The notes: a model not told the origin generated them from the letters alone. 64,000 bases of DNA from Eunapius fragilis (GCA_963681505.1 OY811980.1:7378618-7442617), one strand, 5' to 3'. Shown: positions 1 to 11,940, counted from the first letter of the stretch. Numbers and translations: made by a program.

Positions 1-222
1 GGTGATGTAAAAAGCAAGGAAACAAGGTCTTATCAGAAGGAAAAATGTCATAGTCCTATATTTAGCACATTTCTAGGGCATGTGTTGTTTGTGTGCTAAA
101 TATAGGACTATGACATTTTCCCTTCTGATAAGACCTTGTTTCCTTGCTTTTTACACCACCAATGTCATAATCAAATCCTATATCCCACCAACTTTCTCGT
201 AGAGAATGTTTTTATTTACTTG
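1..222. mobile_element. Foldback (hairpin) element, copy 1, left end outside window
   Basis: A long inverted repeat: the left arm starts at the window edge with a segment containing GTGTAAAAAGCAAGG-type sequence, and the right arm returns through about 165. It is followed by an outer terminal sequence (CCACCAACTTTCTCGTAGAG, then AATGTTTTTATTTACTT) at about 190-222. The same outer and subterminal sequences occur at 41671-41916 and 63797-64000. There is no coding capacity, so it is a non-autonomous foldback or MITE-type element. Its superfamily is unknown. Confidence 0.75.
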
Positions 223-311
223 TTTTCTTTATTTTTTTTCATACCATTAAATTATACAAGACATAGGAGGCTGATAGTCGATTGTTTATCAAAGTATTAT
301 ATTATATAAAA

Positions 312-650
312 GCGAGTCCTCCAGCCGATTCTGAAGCTATTGGTGAAATTTTCATCGCTTAGAAATGTTCCTGTCCTGAGTTATGCGTTGCCAAGAAGAA
401 GGAGGAGAAGAATAAGAAGACGACCCGCCCCTTGTTCCGAGACTGGGTACGAGGACGGGCAGTACACTCTTGTTCTCAACAACCACGCGGTTCAGCGACA
501 TGAAACAAAAACGAAACTACTCATTTTTGACTTCTAGATCGATTGCTAAAACAAGCTACACGATCCGATCGTCGGGAGTGTTTTACAGACGGGTCGCGTT
601 TTTTAATGACATTCATAGTCGGGGTCAAATCCTATATGGAAGTTTCTAAC
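312..650 (+). repeat. Dispersed repeat R, copy 1
   Basis: This segment resembles 42640-42940 (+) and 36530-36840 (-). Shared landmarks are a GAAGC-ATTGGT start, a TACAAACGTTCCTGTC-like block, GACTGGGTACG, GTTTTTTAATGACATTC and CCTATATGGAA. Each copy lies near a foldback-element end, so R may belong to a larger composite element. The rest of 223-880 shows no gene. The 65-codon frame at 340-537 is arginine-rich, starts at a non-ATG codon and is not conserved in the other copies. Confidence 0.55.
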
Positions 651-880
651 GAAACTTCCGATATTCCGCTCCAGACTTTTTACGCATACCTCTTGTCTGC
701 AGAGACATAGCACTTCAATTGATATTTAGTAGGCTTCTGCAAGTCTGCAAAGTGTAACCGATATGAATACTATCATCGACTGCGGGTTATCCAAATAAAC
801 GAGTTGTATAGTTAATTATTTAATTCCTTAAAATTAATGGATAATTAGATATGTAACGGTTGGTGATATGTAATCGCTTT

Positions 881-1216
881 CACAGGAAAAAGTTATAAAC
901 GTCCAGCCTGGATTTTTTTTAACAAAAACCCATCCTGGAATGGAGCAAATAGCGTTAAAACAATCCTGGGATTGAGCGTCCAGGGTGGGAATAGATATGG
1001 TTCTACGAACTTCTACCCTGGTTATGTCGAACAAAAACCATGTTGAGGTAATCATTATATTCGTACTTCAACATGGGTTTACAAAACCAGGGTAGAACAA
1101 CCACTATTCCCACCCTGGACGTTCAATCCCAGGATGGTTTTTACGCTATTAGGATGGGTTTTTGTTAAAAACCAGCCAAAAAAATCCAGGCTGGACGTTT
1201 ATAACCTTTTCCTGTG
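881..1216. repeat. Large inverted repeat (foldback element, second family)
   Basis: The two arms, about 881-1045 and 1065-1216, are imperfect reverse complements. The ends read CACAGGAAAAAGTTATAAAC on the left and the complement on the right. Inside are matching blocks such as GTCCAGCCTGGA, CATCCTGG, CCAGGGTGGGAATAG and CTACCCTGGTT. It is unrelated in sequence to the foldback family at 1-222. No coding sequence is visible. Confidence 0.75.
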
Positions 1217-1384
1217 TTTGTAGCCTCAATTAAGATTGTAGGCGCATTTAATCGGCGCATTCCAGACTAACTACTTCACTAACTTCAGGCGTAATTCTGG
1301 CGCCCTAATTACATTTTGGCGCCCCTGTATTTAGGGCCGCTGGGGGGGCAATTGCCCTTTCACTCCCGCCCCCACTTGAGCATG

Positions 1385-1500
1385 GAATTACTGTACATGT
1401 ATGCCCACATCAGGGCATGGCATTACTGTACATGTATGTCCACATCAGGACTTGGCATTACTGTACATGTGTGCCCACATCAGGGCTTGGCATCACTATA
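1385..1500 (+). repeat. Three tandem 35-base repeats before unit A
   Basis: A unit of about 35 bases containing ATTACTGTACATGTATGCCC and ACATCAGGGC occurs three times, directly before the splice acceptor of unit A exon Ig1. It looks like a local amplification of the acceptor-proximal intron sequence seen once before the same exon in units B, C and D. Confidence 0.6.
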
Positions 1501-1510
1501 TCCCACACAG

Positions 1511-3324
1511 GCCAGACTGCTGGGATCACATGGAATGGCATGTCTGTAGCCAACAACAGTCTGGTGACCCTGACAGTGGTCCTGCAGAGAGTGAGTGCTG
1601 TATCTAACTCACGATATCCTCTGATGTGTGAGGGTATAACAGGTGGACAGTGGTATCAACCAAATGGAGCCCTGTTTCCACCAGCAACTCCAGACCCTCC
1701 TTACACCCCCGGAGGGTGGGGTCAACGAAATGTGTCACGAGGAGTAGAGCTGTATCGTGGAACTCCTTATGACTTCCCACATGGTGTTCAATGTTGTACC
1801 AATACCACCACCACACTCTGTGTTGGAATGTACACTGATCTCACACTAGCAGCATCATCAGGCATAGCTACATCAGGCACTATGGGCTATACTCTCTCTG
1901 TAGCAGCCACTTGTAAGTAGAGAGGAAAGTACATCACATGTGTTATGGAATTGTTGACTCTCCCACAGATGGTCCTAACATCACAGGAGGTGTCCAGTTT
2001 CAGCTGTTGACACCTACAAATGTTGATCCACCAGTGTTCCAGTTGACCTGCACCAGCACTAGTTCTCCTCCTACAACTATGCAGTGGACCATCAATGGAA
2101 GTCCAGTGATTGGTGGTAGTTATGCTTCCTCTCAGATAGTGACAGATCGACCAACATCTACTTACAACAACACCCTGACTGTGACTGGGAGAGCACCTGG
2201 GATGTACACATGCAATGTCACCACTACCTGCTCACCAGTGTGTGGACCTACAGGGTTTACTCTCAATCCAAGATCCATTACCTCATTCCTCAGTGTATCA
2301 GGTAAGTACTGCCTATGAAGAGTGTCTTGTACCAAAAGACATGTACCTCTATACAGGTCCTCCTGCCCCACCCACTGGTGTCACTGCTGTGCAGTCTGGT
2401 CCCACATCTGTCAGTGTCTCTTGGACTGCACCAACCTCAGGTGGTCCAGTGAGCAGATATGATATCTACTATGTGGCTAATGGAGTCCCAAGTACAAGTG
2501 GTGGTTCAACCACTTCTACCGCTTATGTCCTAGCCAACCTTCAAGTTGGGGTTCAGTATATCATCTCTGTCATAGCTGTGGGCACTTATATGCCATCTCA
2601 GAGTGCTGGTGTCATACTAACTCTGAGTGAGTCATCATATTATAGTTATGGTAATTAACCATTGCCCTCTCCTCCTCCCCAGTACCATCATCCCCCTCAC
2701 CCATGGTAGCACAGGTCACCCCAACATCCATCACTGTCATGTGGTCACAGACTTCTGGAGAGATAGGTACCACTTACACCCTCTCCTACATCTACCAGGG
2801 ACCATGTACTGGTGGTGGTGGTGGTGGTGGTGGTGGTAGGTCCATTGGCACTACTACCCAGTACACCATCACTGGACTGCAGGAGTTCAGTCCCTACACC
2901 CTCATCCTCAGTGCCTCCAATGGTGGAGGGAGTAGCCCTCCGGCTAGTGTGATGGTCAACACCTCCTCTGCAGGTGAGGTGGATGACCTCATCTCAAGAT
3001 GGCTGACTCCCTTCCCTTCTCTCCCAACAGCTCCCTCTGCTCCTCCTAACAGCCTCACTCAAGTGAACAAGACCTCCTCCACTGTCACCATCAGTTGGGG
3101 GGAAGTCCCCTGTGTGGACCTGAACAGTGTGATAGTGGGTTACAGTGTTCGCTATGGACCTGTGACCAGTGGTGTGAGAGGGATAGTATCTACCTCTGGG
3201 AGGGCAGTGACTGTGACTGGACTGGCTCCTTATACCAACTACTCCATTGAGGTGTCAGCAGTCAACAGTGATGGAGCCATGGGTCCTTATACCTCTCCTC
3301 TCTTTGTGGTGACTGAGCAAAGTG
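1511..3324 (+). CDS. Unit A: partial Ig/FN3 receptor (Ig1-Ig2-FN3-FN3-FN3)
   Basis: Five exons with consensus splice sites: 1511-1912 (Ig1), 1969-2301 (Ig2), 2357-2626 (FN3-1), 2683-2973 (FN3-2) and 3031-3324 (FN3-3). All introns are phase 1 and all exons are open, so each domain is a symmetrical module. Ig1 has a CC pair (VQCCTNTT); Ig2 has QLTC, W and GMYTC around the usual Ig disulfide. The FN3 exons show the SVSW, TVMW or TISW core tryptophan and a C-terminal Y-x-hydrophobic strand. FN3-2 contains nine consecutive glycines from a GGT repeat. No signal exon is found within 1.5 kb upstream, and no FN3-4, FN3-5 or membrane exon follows. It is either a truncated duplicate or the N-terminal part of a larger gene running into units B and X. 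The presumed role is extracellular binding at the cell surface, known only from the family. Confidence 0.7.
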
Positions 3325-3834
3325 GTAAGTGTGGGGTGGGTGAATATTGAATTATTGATAGAGATAGCAATACCTGTAACAGTACTGCACCTGTTTTAGC
3401 AATGTATGCATATGTGACCTGCCAGGAGTAACCCTGATGAATAGTACAGAACTGCTCCATTTTTAGATGAAGTAATTGTACACATATAGATGTACCAGAT
3501 TTTCAGATTTATAAAAGAAGGCAATTCAAGGGATATCCATTGCTCTATATAGTATATCGTGCTATGGACATGATTAATGAGCAAGTTGCATTCTCTGAGA
3601 AGATATCTCTTAGCTCCATCGCCTCTGTACCTTGTAGTCAGAAAGTTGTACCTTTGAAACCAGATGGTCTTCAATTCCAGTAACTTACAGTAAAATCCTC
3701 ACCTGCGGATAAAGCACAATTATATTTCATTTAGAAAAACCAAACGTGCTGCATCATGGCTTTCTGTAACAGCGAGGCTTTCATCTGACACAGAGAAGTT
3801 CCATACTGGCAGTAAGATGGTGATTGGCTTAGAC
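3325..3834. other. Non-coding stretch after unit A
   Basis: It starts with the donor of unit A exon FN3-3 and then diverges from the other units, which continue with FN3-4. No supported gene is seen. An open minus-strand frame at 3396-3674 has no recognisable domain. Confidence 0.5.
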
Positions 3835-4300
3835 AATCTCATATGGGTCTCAATGTGCGCTATGCCCTGAGCTTTCTTGACTCCTTAGGCCACTTCTTAG
3901 TGGAATCCTTCCACAAGGCACATTTGTCGGTCCAGGTGGAAGCAGGTGCATGCAGGGTTCAGCATAGACCTCTCCCAGTCAAGGCCTGTACAAGACTGGC
4001 ATCACTGCTTTTGACATCTCTGTTGTCTCACCACTTGTCTACAGTGGGAGCAGTAGGAGGTGCAGCATCAGAGGCAGCTGAGATGATAAAGCACACTGCC
4101 TTTGATGCAGAGGGTGTTGAGTTGGGTGGGTGCCCATCCCCTCTTGTGATGTAGTCTTATGGGGCATGGGGCAAGGAGGCTCAATGGTGCTTTTCTAGAC
4201 TTGCATCTCCCATGGCTGTGCCACGGCAAACCTTTCAACTTTATGCAAGGCTTCACATCCCCCTGATGAGGGCGAACTCTAGGGCTAAGATTAAGTTAGT
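3835..4300 (+). pseudogene. Decayed retroelement-type reverse-transcriptase C-terminal fragment
   Basis: Translation in shifting + frames gives short stretches typical of the C-terminal part of a repetitive, reverse-transcriptase-associated protein family found in invertebrate genomes: ESFHKAHLSVQVEAG, then ITAFDISVVSPL, then SYGAWGKEA, and finally PLMRANSRAK. The frames change at least twice and in-frame stops intervene, so it is a dead relic. The frame at 3843-4154 covers only part of it. The family assignment is from remembered motif style, not a search. It lies between units A and B, where the missing FN3-4, FN3-5 and membrane exons would be expected, and may mark the rearrangement that removed them. 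Confidence 0.5.
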
Positions 4301-4435
4301 AATTATATAATGTATTTCATACCGTGTAGCTCATGTGTGCATGCATGCTTGATCGCATGTAATGCCTGCATCATAAAATGTGTGTATCTGCAGGTCAGTG
4401 TGTTGAGTCTGCCGTATACCTTCAATCATTATTAA

Positions 4436-4595
4436 TGGGACCGCCCTAGTCAGTAGTCCCCAGGCCAACTTATAGGGACAGCCCTAGTCCCAAGGCCAGC
4501 TTATAAAGACAGCCCTAGTCCCCAGGCCAGCTTATAAGGACAGCCCTAGTCCTCAGCCAGCTTATAAGGACAGCCCTAGTCAGTAGCACAATCCC
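4436..4595 (+). repeat. 34-base minisatellite in intron 1 of the receptor family (unit B)
   Basis: About four to five copies of a unit containing CCCAGGCCAGCTTATAAGGA and CAGCCCTAGTC. The same repeat lies before Ig1 in unit C (14960-15120) and unit D (20825-20945), marking homologous intron 1 sequence. Confidence 0.75.
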
Positions 4596-4857
4596 TTTCC
4601 CAAGATCACTATCACTAACAGTTGGGATGGACAACCTCATCATGGTACAATGTTTCATGTGTCCCTAAATTCTTCTGGTTGAGGATATACCAGCCATGAT
4701 ATCTGAGAAATGGTGGAATTAGATTATGAGTTATTGCTATCATACACAAACAAGTATATGCAAATTGCACCCTCCTCCCCTCTCTCCATATAAAGCTCTA
4801 ACAATGTTCATCCAACATGATGTCCATCTGTGCTTGGCATCACTATATCCCACACAG

Positions 4858-5973
4858 GCCAAACTGCTGGGATCACATGGAATGGCAAGACTGTAGGCAA
4901 CAACAGTCTGGTGACCCTGGCAGTGGTCCTGCAGAGAGTGAGTGTCGTAACTACAACACTGTTTCCACTGGTGTGTGAGGGTATAACAGGTGGACAGTGG
5001 TATCAACCAAATGGAGCCCTGTTTCCACTAGCAACACCAGACAATACAACTATTCCTCAATCTTGGGGTCAACGAAATGTGTCACGAGGAGTAGAGCTGT
5101 ATCGTGGAACTCCTTATGACTTCCCACATGGTGTTCAATGTTGTACCAATACCACCATCACACTCTGTGTTGGAATGTACACTGATCTCACATTTGCTGC
5201 ATCATCAGGCATAGCTGCATCAGGCAATATGGGCAATACTCTCTCTGTAGCAGCCACTTGTAAGTAGAGAGGAAAGTACATCACATGTGTTATGGAAGTG
5301 TTGACTCTCCCACAGATGGTCCTAACATCACAGGAGGTGTCCTGTTTCAGCTGTTGACACCTACAAATGTTGATCCACCAGTGTTCCAGTTGACCTGCAC
5401 CAGCACTAGTTCTCCTCCTACAACTGTGCAGTGGACCATCAATGGAAGTTCAGTGAATGGTGGTAACTATGCTTCCTCTCAGATAGTGACAGATCGACCA
5501 ACATCTACTTACAACAACACCCTGACTGTGACTGGGAGAGCACCTGGGATGTACACATGCAATGTCACCACTACCTGCTCACCAGTGTGTGGACCTACAG
5601 GGTTTACTCTCAATCCAAGATCCACTACCTCATCCCTCAGTGTATCAGGTAAGTACTGCCTATGAAGAGTGTCTTGTACCAAAAGACATGTACCTCTATA
5701 CAGGTCCTCCTGCCCCACCCACTGGTTTCATTGCTGTGCAGTCTGGTCCCACATCTGTCAGTGTCTCTTGGACTGCACCAACCTCAGGTGGTCAAGTGAG
5801 CAGATATGATATCTACTATGTGGCTAATGGAGTCCCAAGTACAAGTGGTGGTTCAACCACTTCTACTTCTTATGTCCTAACTAACCTTCAAGTTGGGGTT
5901 CAGTACAACATCTCTGTCATAGCTGTGGGCACTTATATGCCATCTCAGAATGCTGGTGTCATACTGACTCTGA
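4858..5973 (+). CDS. Unit B: partial Ig/FN3 receptor (Ig1-Ig2-FN3-1)
   Basis: Three open exons: 4858-5259 (Ig1), 5316-5648 (Ig2) and 5704-5973 (FN3-1), with phase-1 boundaries and lengths identical to unit A (402, 333 and 270 bases). Introns are also nearly identical to those of A, C, D and E, indicating recent duplication or gene conversion. Ig1 differs from A in a few short patches (VVTTTLFPL and NTTIPQSW). After the FN3-1 donor (5974) homology runs on for about 30 bases, to TATGGTACTTAA, then stops; no FN3-2 or membrane exon of this family follows. The next compatible acceptor is that of gene X at 6354, so B could splice into X. Otherwise it is a truncated, probably dead copy. No signal exon is visible. 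Confidence 0.65.
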
Positions 5974-6353
5974 GTGAGTCATCATATTATAGTTATGGTA
6001 CTTAATCAAGTGTCCTTTAAGCAAAGTTTAATTTTACGTACATCGTGTTAGTTTCGTATCCAGACCCAATGTTCATCATCGCTTGCAATGTTTTTATGAC
6101 AATGTGCTTACCGACATGCTAGTTTCACCACCTGAGCGTGTCGTTATGCAGCCGGAACTGAGAAATAATTTTCTGCCATCACTTCCTTCAATCGTAGCTT
6201 ATTTAATTCTCGTCTCTTTTAGGCTGTTATACATCTATTTTAGTCTATGACAGTACATAAGTGCATGTATTGTGCCCTTATTTTTACTGCAGAACGCGTT
6301 AAGCATGGATAACTCGTCTGAAAAAGTGTATATAAAAACTTTTCCTTCGGCAG
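5974..6353. other. Intervening sequence between unit B and gene X
   Basis: No homologous receptor exon is recognisable. A short ATG frame beginning near 6306 leads into the acceptor at 6352-6353, but it does not look like a signal peptide, so the 5' end of gene X remains unassigned. Confidence 0.4.
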
Positions 6354-9300
6354 GACAAAAAGTGAGCCTCAGTTGGAACGGTAACCAGGTGGCCAACAAC
6401 AGCATGGTCAGCAACCAGCAGCTGTACACGTCCAGCTACTGGAGCTACACCACCTACACGCCCCTACGGTGCGAGCTCGCAGGATATGGCAACGCTTCGG
6501 CGAGGCAGTGGTACGGACCGACGGGTGCAGCCCTCCCGTCAAGGGACATGTCCGTCAGCGGAGGGTACGGCCAGGTAATGGTGCAAGGTACTGGTGTGGA
6601 CCTTTACAGCGGAGGGGTTAGCTATACCACGCAAGGCGTTCACCGCTGCGATATCGTCGACGCAAACGGAACCTTATATCGCCTGTACGTTGCCATTTAC
6701 AACGACCCGAGTCAGACCTATGCCACGGCTAGTTGTGAGTTCCCCTGCACACAAAAAGGCACGCGTGCATGTACATGTAATTGTATGCATATTACCTACG
6801 AGGGGACCCGATGGAGCGATAAATCAGGTCCCCAGACTTACTTACCTGCTATACATGTTACCTGCAGACGGACCAAGCAATTTCGGCGGTATCCAGTACC
6901 GGCTAATGACAGCTCTACCGGTCGAACCGGCAGTATTCCAGCTTTCCTACACCACCACTTATTCTCCCGCCACGATCGTCCGGTGGACGTACAACGGCAA
7001 CATGGCGAACGGTACTACCTTTCAGGTTGTGACGGATCTGCTATTGTCCACCTATCAGAACGTCCTGGTGGTGACAGGAAAGATGGCGGGTGTATACACG
7101 TGCACAGTTACTACTACCTGCGCACCAGCGTGTGGAAGCTTCACGGGACCACGTTCAGTCACCGCATCTCTAACCATACCAGGTACATACGCCGGCGGGT
7201 ACTTTAAAAATTAAATTATTGACAACACGTAATACAATTACGGCAATGGAAAACTGCAGGGTCAGTCTGTTTTTAGCACCACTAAATGTCACGTGTAGCG
7301 TAAGAGCAGTGCTGTTTTGAGGGCAAAAAGGGCAAGACTTAATTTTAAAATAGCCACTGTTTTTGACAGACATATCCTAAATGGCATACCAATACATACT
7401 GTTCACTGTTATGACCACATGTTGGCTCCACCCCCATGCAATGGCTCCACCCCCATGCAGCTCAGCCTGGACCACCCACCCAAGTCACTGTGTCACAAAC
7501 TGGACCCACCTCCTTGAGGGTGTCGTGGGTCCCAGGCAGTGGACCACTGAATGGTTACTATATCCTCTCTGGGTCAGAGGGAACACCTACTTACAGCACT
7601 GCGACCTCAGCATTACCATTCTATGACATCAATACTAGCCTCCAGTCAAATAACCTTATCACTGTCGCAGCCATAGGAACATACTTCACAAGCAGCTGTA
7701 AGAAAAAGGCCATTGCATATAAACATGTCTTCAACTGACTCTCCTCATGTCTCTCCATCCCTCTCCCTCTCTCTTTCTGCCTTCCACTTCATCCTCACCC
7801 CCACCCCACTGGCCTCTCTACTCCCTCTCCACCATCCCTCCATTCCCACTCTCATCCTCCCCTCTCTTCCTCACCCTTCACCTCTCCCCCTTCCACCTCC
7901 TCCCCCATGCAGTCTCACCTGTGGCACCCATTATAACAATCAACAGTCTTGCAACGTTCATAACCCTCACATGGAGGCAGCCTGATGAACCCTTTGGTAC
8001 TGGGGCTGTGGACCGATACGAGGTGACCTACATCTATGTGGGGCCATGCCCTGCAATCGTTCACAAGGGCACAGAAATACTGGACAGCTCCGCTACGGCC
8101 CTGACACTCTTGGGGATGCGAGAGTTCAGCACCTACAATTTGACCATAACCTCCGTGAAAAATGGTGGCAGCTCTCTTTCCAACATCCAGGTTTTAACGC
8201 CCACAGCAGGTAAGGTTGATGATATGCTTATCATTTTTAGGGTGTCACTGGATCCGCACTATTTCTTCTGTCCCCATTCCCTCTGCTTCTATTTCTTACT
8301 GCCACTGTGTACACCTGTGTCTCTACTTTGTCCCACACTTCATCCGTTTTCATAGCTCCTGATGCTCCACCCACTTCCATCAATGAGGTTGCAAGTAACC
8401 ACACCTCCCTGAAAGTGGGGTGGAGTCCTGTTCAATGCATTCTTCAGAACAGTTTGATTGCCAAGTACGTGGTCAGATATGGCCTACCTTATGGAGTAAA
8501 GGCCACAGCTGAGACCGCAGTGAACTCCTTCACTGCTACAGGACTCACCCCGTTCACTTCATACATGTTTGAAGTGGCTGCTGTCAACTCTGCAGGACAG
8601 AGAGGTCCATTTAGTTATCCCTTCATCATGGACACAAAGCTAGGCAAGTTCACGTGTAATAGTAACCTTTGTTAGAGGCACTGGTAACGTGGTCCCAGTC
8701 CACACTCAATACATTACTTGTTCTCACCCTCTAGGACCACCGACAATCCTGAAACGTGATGCCCTCACTCCAACATCAGTTCTCTTCTCCTGGCTCCCTA
8801 GTGATGGAGACGGTCGCACCAACTATTCTGTGTCTTACGTATACCTGGGACCATGCAGTGGTTTGAGCAGTGCTGGTGTGGCCTACACCAATGCCACCCA
8901 GTACACCATCCAAGGTCTGGAAGAGTACAGCAGCTATGCTGTGACCATCAGGGCAGCAAGGGGTTGGCAGGTGACTATGGACAACTCCACAGTAGTTACC
9001 CTGGCAACAGGTAAGTCTATCCTGTAGGAATATCAACATCAGATATGAATGGTTATCTGTAACACTTTTCAGGGCCATCTGACTCAGCTACTGGTGTGGT
9101 TGCGATATCCAAGACCATCACGGCAATCACAGTGGGCTGGGGACCTGTTCCCTGCATCATGCGTAACAGTGATGTACGAGGATACAGAGTACGATACAAA
9201 AGCCTCAACAATGGGACCTTACATCAGGAAGAAAGTGTTGGCATGACATTCACTGCGACAAAACTGGATCCATACACCGACTACTCATTTGAAGTTGCTG

Positions 9301-10248
9301 CAATCAATGTGGAGGGATTGGTTGGACCATACTCTACACCTGTTATTGTGAAGACCCTCCAGCGTGAGTCTCCCCATCAGTGGGGAAGTAACTACAGAAC
9401 TGTTCAGTTGTAAATCCACCCTCATCATCTCCTTCTAGCACCCTCACCTGTGATCAGTATTACGACCGATGGAGGCAGTCCCACAGATCGGAGCAACTTC
9501 TCCATGACCTGCAGTGTGTCTGTTCCCACTGAGGCACTAGGAACACTCACTGTCAGGTGGCTGGGCCCTCGCAGTCCACAGGTGGCACTCAACACCACTG
9601 CTGTTTCAAACGTTGGTGGAGCAACCATTGCACTTGGTTTGAAGTTTTCCCCCATCTATACCAAAGATGGGGGGTGGTACTCCTGTGATGTCATATTTCA
9701 GTTGTACCCACATACAGCAGCAAATTCCAGAACAAAGGTGACAGTCCAAAGTGAGTATATAATTAATATATCCAATTGATGCTCACCATGATGCCATGTT
9801 CTGTTACACAGGTGATGCACTCTTCCAAGTGAAGCTGGGTCCAACAGACAACTGTGTCCAGTGGCCATGGAGCATGGTGCCTATCAATGGAACCATGGGG
9901 ATGATGAATGACAAAGCCATGGAGACAAAAGTTGATCAAGTTCAGAGGGCTGTCTTTGGTACAGTGGAGAGCCTCCTTCTAAAGAACTATTGTTCCTGTA
10001 AAGCAGACACCATTGATTGGGTATACAGCTGCCAAACTGGCTCTAGCGAGGTTGTGTTCAAGTACTCACTCCACCTGACAAGTGAACGTTGCAACTGTAG
10101 TGCATCTGATGTGATCTCCGTCATGGATCAGTGGGTGGAGTCTGCAGGAATTGTTCTCATGGGAAGGTACCAATTCAGGACAAGTCAGGACTGTGCCTCC
10201 ACAAAGATTCTGTCCTTTGATGACCCGGAGTGCAAGAAAAGGTCTTGA
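6354..10248 (+). CDS. Gene X: diverged Ig/FN3 protein with C-terminal cysteine-rich module
   Basis: Nine exons: 6354-6734 (Ig1), 6868-7182 (Ig2), 7461-7697, 7913-8209, 8356-8643, 8735-9010 and 9073-9363 (FN3-1 to FN3-5), 9439-9750 (a further Ig-like domain with MTC, WLG and WYSC), and 9812-10248 (a roughly 145-residue cysteine-rich module with NYCSC, ERCNC and DPEC, ending at TGA). All internal junctions are phase 1. The intron after 8643 uses a GC donor (GGCAAGT), needed to keep the phase. Domain order matches units A to E, but identity is much lower, and the first two exons are visibly richer in G+C than the later ones. No membrane exon is found after 10248, so the product could be secreted, or a membrane exon was missed. 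The last module is not recognised; it may be a membrane-proximal stalk. The true start is not identified. Confidence 0.7.
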
Positions 10249-11888
10249 AATCCTTAGACCATACAATATAAATATACTGACTGTATTTCTGCATAGGTAG
10301 AACAGCATTGGGTGTGAATTTATTGTTGAAGTATATCTGTAATTGCTGCATTTAAAGTTGAAGTTGTTTGAACTTGGATTACATCGTCTGCTGCATCCGT
10401 TGGGTCTGGGACCGTGACCGTGAGAATACGATTGCACCCTGTGGATGTTTTCAATTTGGCAGTGTTAGAGCCTCAATTGTAAATCATTTTGACCATGTTT
10501 CATGCAGTTTAACTAAAGACCAAGAAGAAATGCTGATGTTTATACTGATGGTTTCAGTTACACCGACGTTTCTCCTGGAAGCGATGTCATGCAAGTATTA
10601 TCACTGATTATAGAGTATTTCAGTACAAAAGGACATGCCTGGAAATTTTGTGAACGAACGGGCCTTCATAGTCTTGAATCCAGGTCATGCATATGTATGC
10701 AACGATGATCAATGGTGATCGCTTATTCAGTATGACGTCACATACAACTGGTCTGAGCAAAGTTGGTCTTTGCGCTGGAATGTCGGCAATGATCTAGTCC
10801 AATCAAATCGAGATCTAGTGTGTAATGTTCTTACTACTAATTAATGTACTTACTATAATTGTATGCCTCGATCTGCTTAGGAGATTGGAGCAGTTTTATT
10901 TACATGGCCATGAACCCCATCTCGAACATTGGCACTAGCTGAGCGGCATGCAATATGTTTGAGTTGAAATGGAAGCATCGGCATTGGTATTATTGGTATT
11001 GGATAATTGAGACGAGGATGAAGACATTAGCAAGGGGACATGACTATATCTGTTTATTATATATATGAAGGACATCAGCCCGTTGAGAGATGGAAATGTG
11101 TGCATGCTTGTCATGCACTGAGAACCCTCACATCCTCAGCTTGGGTCTGACCGGGATATCCGTTGCAGAGAATACATGTTGATTTTGAGGGGGCGGATTT
11201 GGTTTTGTAAACGTCTGATGCCCAACACAGAATTTTGCAACTGTTTTTTTCTTTTCTGGCATGCAGGCTTCCATTAAAAAATTGTATTGGCCCTAGGGAA
11301 GTCACTTTCATCAGAGAGTCGAATATGTACCATTGGTGCCATGCATAAATTACTACAGTGCTCGATTAATTTATTGGGGTCAATGAATGGAAAGATATCA
11401 CACAAAGTGGCCACAGTCATGCCCAACACAATAGCTCAGAAAACAGTTGAGCTAGGAGATTTTGCGACTTCAAAATACTATGCTGTTTGTGCCAGATGAG
11501 TCTCAAAACCCACTTAGCCTAACTAAAATTACACGCATATTACATATAGATATTCAAAAATCGTTTCTCTTTACTTTTTAGAAGCCGTGGCTTCTCATGG
11601 AGGAATTGCCATGATTGCAAAAAGAATAATCAATAATCGCTATTTTTCCTTGGATTAAATAACTATCTCAAAAAGTTTTCGAGAAGGCAAGTTAACATGT
11701 TAACTTAATAAACTAACAGGTCACGCCCCAGTACAATATATTAATAAGATAACAGGAGTACAGTATATTATAACTCTCAAAATGTGCACCCATTTCCCGT
11801 CGAATAATAATGTGCGGTTACTGCATTGATTACTGACAACCCTTGTATGGTAAAAGTGCATTTGTCAGTCTTTGAGATTGATGCGCGG
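10249..11888. other. Intergenic stretch, partly duplicated downstream
   Basis: No convincing coding sequence. About 11080-11500 resembles 13320-13990 in direct orientation, with shared landmarks GTGCATGCTTG, CTGAGAACCCT, CCCAACACA and CTCAGAAAACAGTTGAG. About 10878-10946 is an inverted copy of 13244-13309. Diverged pieces recur near 12940 and 28810-28930. Confidence 0.5.
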
Positions 11889-11940
11889 ATGAAGTCTGTA
11901 CCGTCTCTACTATTGTTGATCGCTCTGGAACAAGTGTCAG
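11889..11940 (+). CDS. Signal-peptide exon of unit C
   Basis: It encodes MKSVPSLLLLIALEQVSG with a phase-1 donor (TCAG|gtacat). In units D and E the exon starts four codons earlier with MDAR. Here that first ATG is ATT, so translation must use the next in-frame ATG at 11889. An out-of-frame ATG at 11881 would be met first and stops after three codons (TGA). The hydrophobic core is intact. Confidence 0.7.

Noticed and set aside
2162..2371. Minus-strand and alternative-frame open frames overlapping the Ig2 and FN3-1 exons in every unit
   Set aside because: Shadows of the coding exons that recur because the exons are duplicated.
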